Assembly: GCA_963383645.1 (NCBI GenBank)
Contig: OY726573.1
Location: 15,422,093 to 15,486,092 of the forward strand
Length of the DNA stretch: 64,000 nucleotides
Direction: 5' to 3'
From: Muscardinus avellanarius
Lineage: Eukaryota > Chordata > Mammalia > Rodentia > Gliridae
Below are positions 62,217 through 64,000 of this stretch, piece after piece. Every line of letters begins with the position of its first letter. Positions within the stretch are counted from its first letter, which is position 1. The notes beneath the pieces are model-generated. The model was not told the DNA's origin. It did no database searches and saw nothing but the letters and a program-made list of their open reading frames with translations. A program made the position numbers and the translations under genes.

Positions 62217-63849
62217 TTTTTTTTGTGTGTGTGTGTGGTACTGGGGATTGAACCCAGGGGATTCTACCTCTGAGCTACACCCCCAGTCCTTGTTTTTGTT
62301 TTATTTTTAAGCAGCATCTTATTAAATTGCAGAGCGTCTTCCTAAGATGCTGAGGCTTTCCTCAAACCTGCAATTCTCCTGTCTCAGCCTCCCAAGTACT
62401 GGGATTACAGGCATGTACTACCATGCCCAGCTTCTTAACACACTTTTACACACAAAAACAGAGGCCCATAAAGTTCCGTTTAGAAGAACTACTGAGGGTC
62501 CTGAATCCCAATCAGTACTCTCTGCTCTTCAGTGCCGTGCCTCCACCATGGGTAGAACATGACTCCAACCCTCTCCTCCATTCCAGGGGCTAGCAAACTA
62601 CAGCCAATTCAGCTCCCCGCTGCCTGCTTTTGTAAATAAAGTTTTGTTGAGACACAGCCATGCCCACTTGTTTACACACTGTCTACAGTTACTTTTGTGG
62701 TATAACAGCAGAGCCAGGTGGTTGTAACTGAGACCATACAACCCACAAAGCCAAATACATTTACCGCCTGGCCGTTTTCAGAAAAAGTTTGCCAAGCCTT
62801 ACCCTATTATGTGGCAAGGATCTGACTAGTTTAAACTTCAGATTCAATACTAGAAGAAATACTAACTAGAAGAAAAATGTTTCGCAAAGTCTAATTATAT
62901 CTGGCAAACCATTTTTGGGCACTATTCTGTGCCAGGCCACGAGCTATTAAGGGAATTTCATAAGTAAAACAACTATCACTGCCCTCCTGGGTCTCCAGCC
63001 TACTCAGAGGGATTAATACAAGTTATTCAAGTAATGAGAGTGACACAGCTCACTGTTGGGACTGGAATCAGGTCTGAGACAAAAGCTCTCACCTGCTCAT
63101 ACAGGTGACCCACTGCATGTGTGATCACCCCTTTTTTTTTTTGGTGGTACTGGGGATGGAACCCAGGGGCCTTCTCCCTCCGGGCTACACTCCCAGACCT
63201 ATTTTATATTTTATTTGGAAACAGGGTCTCTTGAGCCAGCTATGGCTGGCTTCGAATCGCGCAGTCCTCCTGTCTCAGCCTCCCAAGCACGGGGATTACA
63301 AGCGTGCGCCACCACGCCCAGCTTGTGATCATCTCTTTTACAATAACACAAGTTGTTTTAAATCTGTCTATGGAGGCGGGCATGGTGGGAGGCTGAGATA
63401 GGAGGATCGTGAGTTCGAGGCCAGCCTCAGCCACTTAGTGAGGCTCTCAGCAACTTAGTGAGACCCTGTTTCCAAATAAAATAAATGTTTACTTACCTTA
63501 AAAGTAACATACTAGGTCAGTGTGACATTATGGGAAAGCGTCACCCAGTGAGAAATGCTTCTGCCTCAAAGGAAGACTACTACTCAAACTACACAGAAAC
63601 CATGGGTGGAATAAACCCCCAAATATCTAAAACGGGAGTGTCTGCCACGACCCCACGAGGCCACTCCACCGAACAATCCCTCGAGAGCCCTCTGCCGCTG
63701 ACCTGCACCAAGCTCATTTCCAGCTGCAGCGCGTCTCTCTCTCTCCGCGCTGTGTCCAGCTCCCCCTCCAGCCGCCGCACCTCAGACTGCGCCAACGCCA
63801 GCTGCTGCTGGGCCTCCCGGGCCGCCTGAGCCTCCCTCTGGCTGTTCCC
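50939..63849 (-). CDS. CNTROB: CNTROB, centrobin (last 11 exons; 5' part outside window)
   Basis: Centrobin is a coiled-coil protein of the daughter centriole that interacts with BRCA2 and tubulin and supports centriole duplication and elongation. The visible exons encode the C-terminal half: heptad-rich Glu/Gln/Leu coiled coil (first four exons, for example RRLEGELDTARRERDALQLE and LQELSEQHQQELAAQLAQFK), then a Pro/Ser-rich linker, then a basic C-terminus (RKKSGHPGPSSMRSRGGVWR) ending in TGA. All joins keep the frame and all introns are GT-AG. Similarity to human centrobin is high along the whole length. The upstream exons with the N-terminus are beyond 64000. Confidence 0.96.
51065..51243. 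other. CNTROB last intron
   Basis: 179 bases, GC-rich, no repeat. Confidence 0.85.
51244..51316 (-). CDS. CNTROB: CNTROB penultimate exon
   Basis: 73 bases between GCAG (ending 51317) and GTGAGG (from 51243). A split Gly, then TDGRGDSIPRKNTDSRLGEI and PRKE. Confidence 0.94.
51423..52610 (+). mobile_element. SINE cluster in CNTROB intron
   Basis: Left arm 51423-51552; type I dimer 51560-51738 with (AAAT)n 51740-51788; a short-linker copy 51792-51836 plus 52064-52125 split by a type III copy 51838-52020 and its (AAAT)n tail (52020-52063); (AAT)n 52136-52173; right-arm remnants 52175-52310; type II dimer 52409-52608. Confidence 0.82.
52726..52858 (-). CDS. CNTROB: CNTROB exon
   Basis: 133 bases between TCAG (ending 52859) and GTACGG (from 52725). 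TDGLGSQGQMMEVSQLLRLY then QARGWGALPAEDLLLYLKRL and EHG, a conserved helical segment. Confidence 0.95.
52947..53117 (-). CDS. CNTROB: CNTROB exon
   Basis: 171 bases between CCAG (ending 53118) and GTAAGC (from 52946). PQAVPSWEEAPPAPRLPPPV, HKTKVPLAMASSLFRGHELP, SSHLQGSGHGTGSPER. Lies in the C-terminal region reported to bind tubulin in human centrobin. Confidence 0.94.
53269..53332 (-). CDS. CNTROB: CNTROB short exon
   Basis: 64 bases between CCAG (ending 53333) and GTAAGG (from 53268). LLDTVPQSNENSSVDLLPPK, S, then a split Gly. Confidence 0.93.
53333..53595. other. CNTROB short intron
   Basis: 263 bases of unique sequence, no SINE. Confidence 0.7.
53596..53750 (-). CDS. CNTROB: CNTROB exon, acidic segment
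   Basis: 155 bases between ACAG (ending 53751) and GTAAGA (from 53595). After the split Ala: GSFSALGTFHSDHTAERPFP, EEDPGADGDGLLKQGLPPAS, QLEGLKNFLQQ. Confidence 0.94.
53853..54825. mobile_element. SINE cluster in CNTROB intron
   Basis: Sense: truncated left arm 53853-53952 and its rest 54400-54515, apparently separated by dimers 53955-54165 and 54186-54390 inserted after GTGAGGCTCTC (53941 and 54405). Antisense diverged dimer 54640-54825. Confidence 0.75.
54976..55380 (-). mobile_element. Antisense SINEs with (ATTT)n head
   Basis: (ATTT)n 54976-55019, right arm 55020-55075, dimer 55097-55270, left arm 55275-55380. Confidence 0.8.
55381..55539. other. Unique end of CNTROB intron
   Basis: No repeat recognised. 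Confidence 0.6.
55540..55798 (-). CDS. CNTROB: CNTROB Pro/Ser-rich linker exon
   Basis: 259 bases between CCAG (ending 55799) and GTAACT (from 55539). VRPTGPSSPGPPEPEKGERR, MAVALKPVLQQSREARDELP, SLLLGPSFQSQPSFQPLEPK. Low predicted order. Confidence 0.95.
55880..56945. mobile_element. SINE cluster in CNTROB intron
   Basis: Antisense right arm 55880-55945, dimer 55985-56188, left arm 56190-56325; sense right arm 56330-56400; antisense type II 56508-56712; sense dimer 56735-56940 with AAAT/AGAT tail to 56985. Confidence 0.8.
57172..57815 (+). mobile_element. Sense SINE cluster
   Basis: Type III 57172-57350 with about 27 A, left arm 57387-57520, dimer 57530-57710, CA/AAT spacer, right arm 57755-57815. 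AAAAGCATATTTTGCC before and AAAAGCACATTTTTAGCC after the first copy form its target duplication. Confidence 0.82.
58012..58480. mobile_element. Two SINEs in CNTROB intron
   Basis: Antisense type II 58012-58182 with a shortened left arm; sense type I 58278-58475. Confidence 0.82.
58811..58973 (-). CDS. CNTROB: CNTROB exon ending the coiled coil
   Basis: 163 bases between TCAG (ending 58974) and GTAGGC (from 58810). LAREQARVRDLQSGSRQLEE, QRVELVERLQAMLQAHWDEA, then SRLLSATLPPPHPP, where the helix gives way to a Pro-rich linker. Confidence 0.95.
59163..59288 (-). CDS. CNTROB: CNTROB coiled-coil exon
   Basis: 126 bases between CTAG (ending 59289) and GTGCCG (from 59162). KQLQELSEQHQQELAAQLAQ, FKVEMAEREERQQQVAQDYE, LR. 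Confidence 0.95.
59345..59540 (+). mobile_element. Sense SINE with GA tail
   Basis: Diverged dimer followed by a GA/GAAA tract (59536-59590). Confidence 0.75.
59590..59991. other. Unique part of CNTROB intron
   Basis: No gene or repeat recognised. Confidence 0.55.
59992..60125 (-). CDS. CNTROB: CNTROB coiled-coil exon
   Basis: 134 bases between CCAG (ending 60126) and GTACTC (from 59991). ARFESQRIQMESELAVQLEQ then RVTERLAQAQESSVRQAASL and REHHR; ends in a split Arg. The 3.6-kb intron before it is the largest CNTROB intron in the window. Confidence 0.95.
60185..60475 (+). mobile_element. Sense SINE with CA and GGA tail
   Basis: Diverged dimer 60185-60377, CA repeat 60378-60416, then a purine tract (GGAAGA, GACGATGACG) to 60475. 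Confidence 0.78.
60590..61005 (+). mobile_element. Sense SINE cluster
   Basis: Left arm 60590-60725, type II dimer 60728-60935, right arm 60950-61005. Confidence 0.82.
61020..61527. other. Unique stretch in CNTROB intron
   Basis: No SINE. Contains a perfect 20-base tandem duplication (61322-61361) and a C-rich segment. Confidence 0.6.
61322..61361 (+). repeat. 20-base perfect tandem duplication
   Basis: GACACCTGGCGCCCAGCTCT occurs twice back to back. Confidence 0.95.
61528..62155 (+). repeat. 78-base tandem duplication whose second copy is split by SINEs
   Basis: Copy 1 is 61528-61605 (TTGTTGATGATTTTACATGT...). Copy 2 begins 61606-61620 with the same 15 bases and resumes at 62082 (GTTGATGATTTTAAATGTG) to about 62153. 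The SINE block sits between, with GTTGATGATTTTA repeated at both its ends. Confidence 0.85.
61618..62081 (-). mobile_element. Two antisense SINEs with (ATTT)n head
   Basis: (ATTT)n 61618-61664, type I dimer 61667-61863, type III dimer 61895-62081. Confidence 0.87.
62161..62435 (-). mobile_element. (TC)n(AC)n repeat and antisense SINE
   Basis: TC/AC microsatellite 62161-62216, then a dimer 62238-62435. Confidence 0.85.
62585..62812. mobile_element. Old hAT-type non-autonomous DNA transposon
   Basis: GGGGCTAGCAAACTACAGCC at one end and AGAAAAAGTTTGCCAAGCCT at the other (inverted GCAAACT cores), with TAAATAAAGTTTTGTTGAGA and CCATGCCCACTTG inside, as in a common mammalian MER element. The exact family name is left open. 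Confidence 0.65.
62813..63130. other. Unique or very old repeat sequence
   Basis: GGGCACTATTCTGTGCCAGG and CACTGCCCTCCTGGGTCTCC are weakly L2/MIR-like; otherwise unassigned. Confidence 0.4.
63131..63482. mobile_element. Antisense SINE and right-truncated sense SINE
   Basis: Antisense short-linker copy 63131-63323 that keeps GGGATGGAACCCAGGGG in the right arm. The sense copy 63375-63482 has lost part of its left arm and stops in the linker, about 220 bases before a CNTROB exon. Confidence 0.8.
63703..63849 (-). CDS. CNTROB: CNTROB coiled-coil exon (first in window)
   Basis: 147 bases in phase 0 between TTAG (ending 63850) and GTCAGC (from 63702). Reads GNSQREAQAAREAQQQLALA, QSEVRRLEGELDTARRERDA, LQLEMSLVQ, a strong heptad pattern. 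Confidence 0.94.
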
Positions 63850-64000
63850 CTAAGGGCGGGAAATCAAATTTAAGACTGGAACTCATCTCCTATCTCCCAG
63901 TTACTTCTGTTCCCAAATTCAGCCTCCCTTGCCCTAAATAAGGCCCACGCTTCCCCTTTCCCCTTCCATGCGTCTTAGGTCCCCATCCCTTGGCCTTCCA

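Overview
This is mammalian nuclear DNA, most probably from a squirrel-family rodent (Sciuridae). Two points support that. Large genes are split into GT-AG exons. The window is also crowded with one kind of SINE: a 7SL/B1-like left arm (starting GCCGGGCGTGGTGGCGCA) joined through an A-rich linker to an ID/tRNA-like right arm (GGGGTGTAGCTCAGAGGTAG...CCCCAGTACC), a structure typical of sciurids. The species cannot be fixed from the window alone.

Layout. Both real genes read on the minus strand. From right to left, the last 11 exons of CNTROB (centrobin) occupy 63849-50939, with the 3' end and poly(A) signal near 50.9 kb. About 35 kb of repeat-rich intergenic DNA follows. GUCY2D (photoreceptor guanylate cyclase RetGC-1) then runs from its promoter near 15.85 kb to the left edge, covering a non-coding first exon and coding exons 2-13; exon 13 is cut by the window edge. 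The CNTROB-GUCY2D order and orientation match human 17p13.1. All splice sites and reading phases that could be checked are intact, so both genes look functional. They share no pathway: GUCY2D makes cGMP in photoreceptor outer segments and CNTROB acts in centriole assembly.

Between the genes lie a young processed LYPLA2 pseudogene (19.55-21.0 kb) inserted inside a SINE, old L1 fragments, three CTCF-like motifs in the same orientation (28.2, 29.4, 34.3 kb), several SINE-poor islands, and an unrecognised composite tandem repeat (46.62-47.97 kb) that runs into a 200-base block of N. More than one hundred SINE arms are present by eye, with many microsatellites.

No new multi-gene system is visible. 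The best leads are: (1) SINE subfamilies that seem to keep a pol III B box in different arms; (2) the higher-order tandem repeat at the assembly gap; (3) repeated retroposition into the SINE linker, including the LYPLA2 copy; (4) a 35-base segment of GUCY2D intron 7 that reappears inside a SINE in intron 4; (5) three CRX-type sites at the GUCY2D promoter with a shortened signal peptide downstream; (6) the CTCF-like motif trio.
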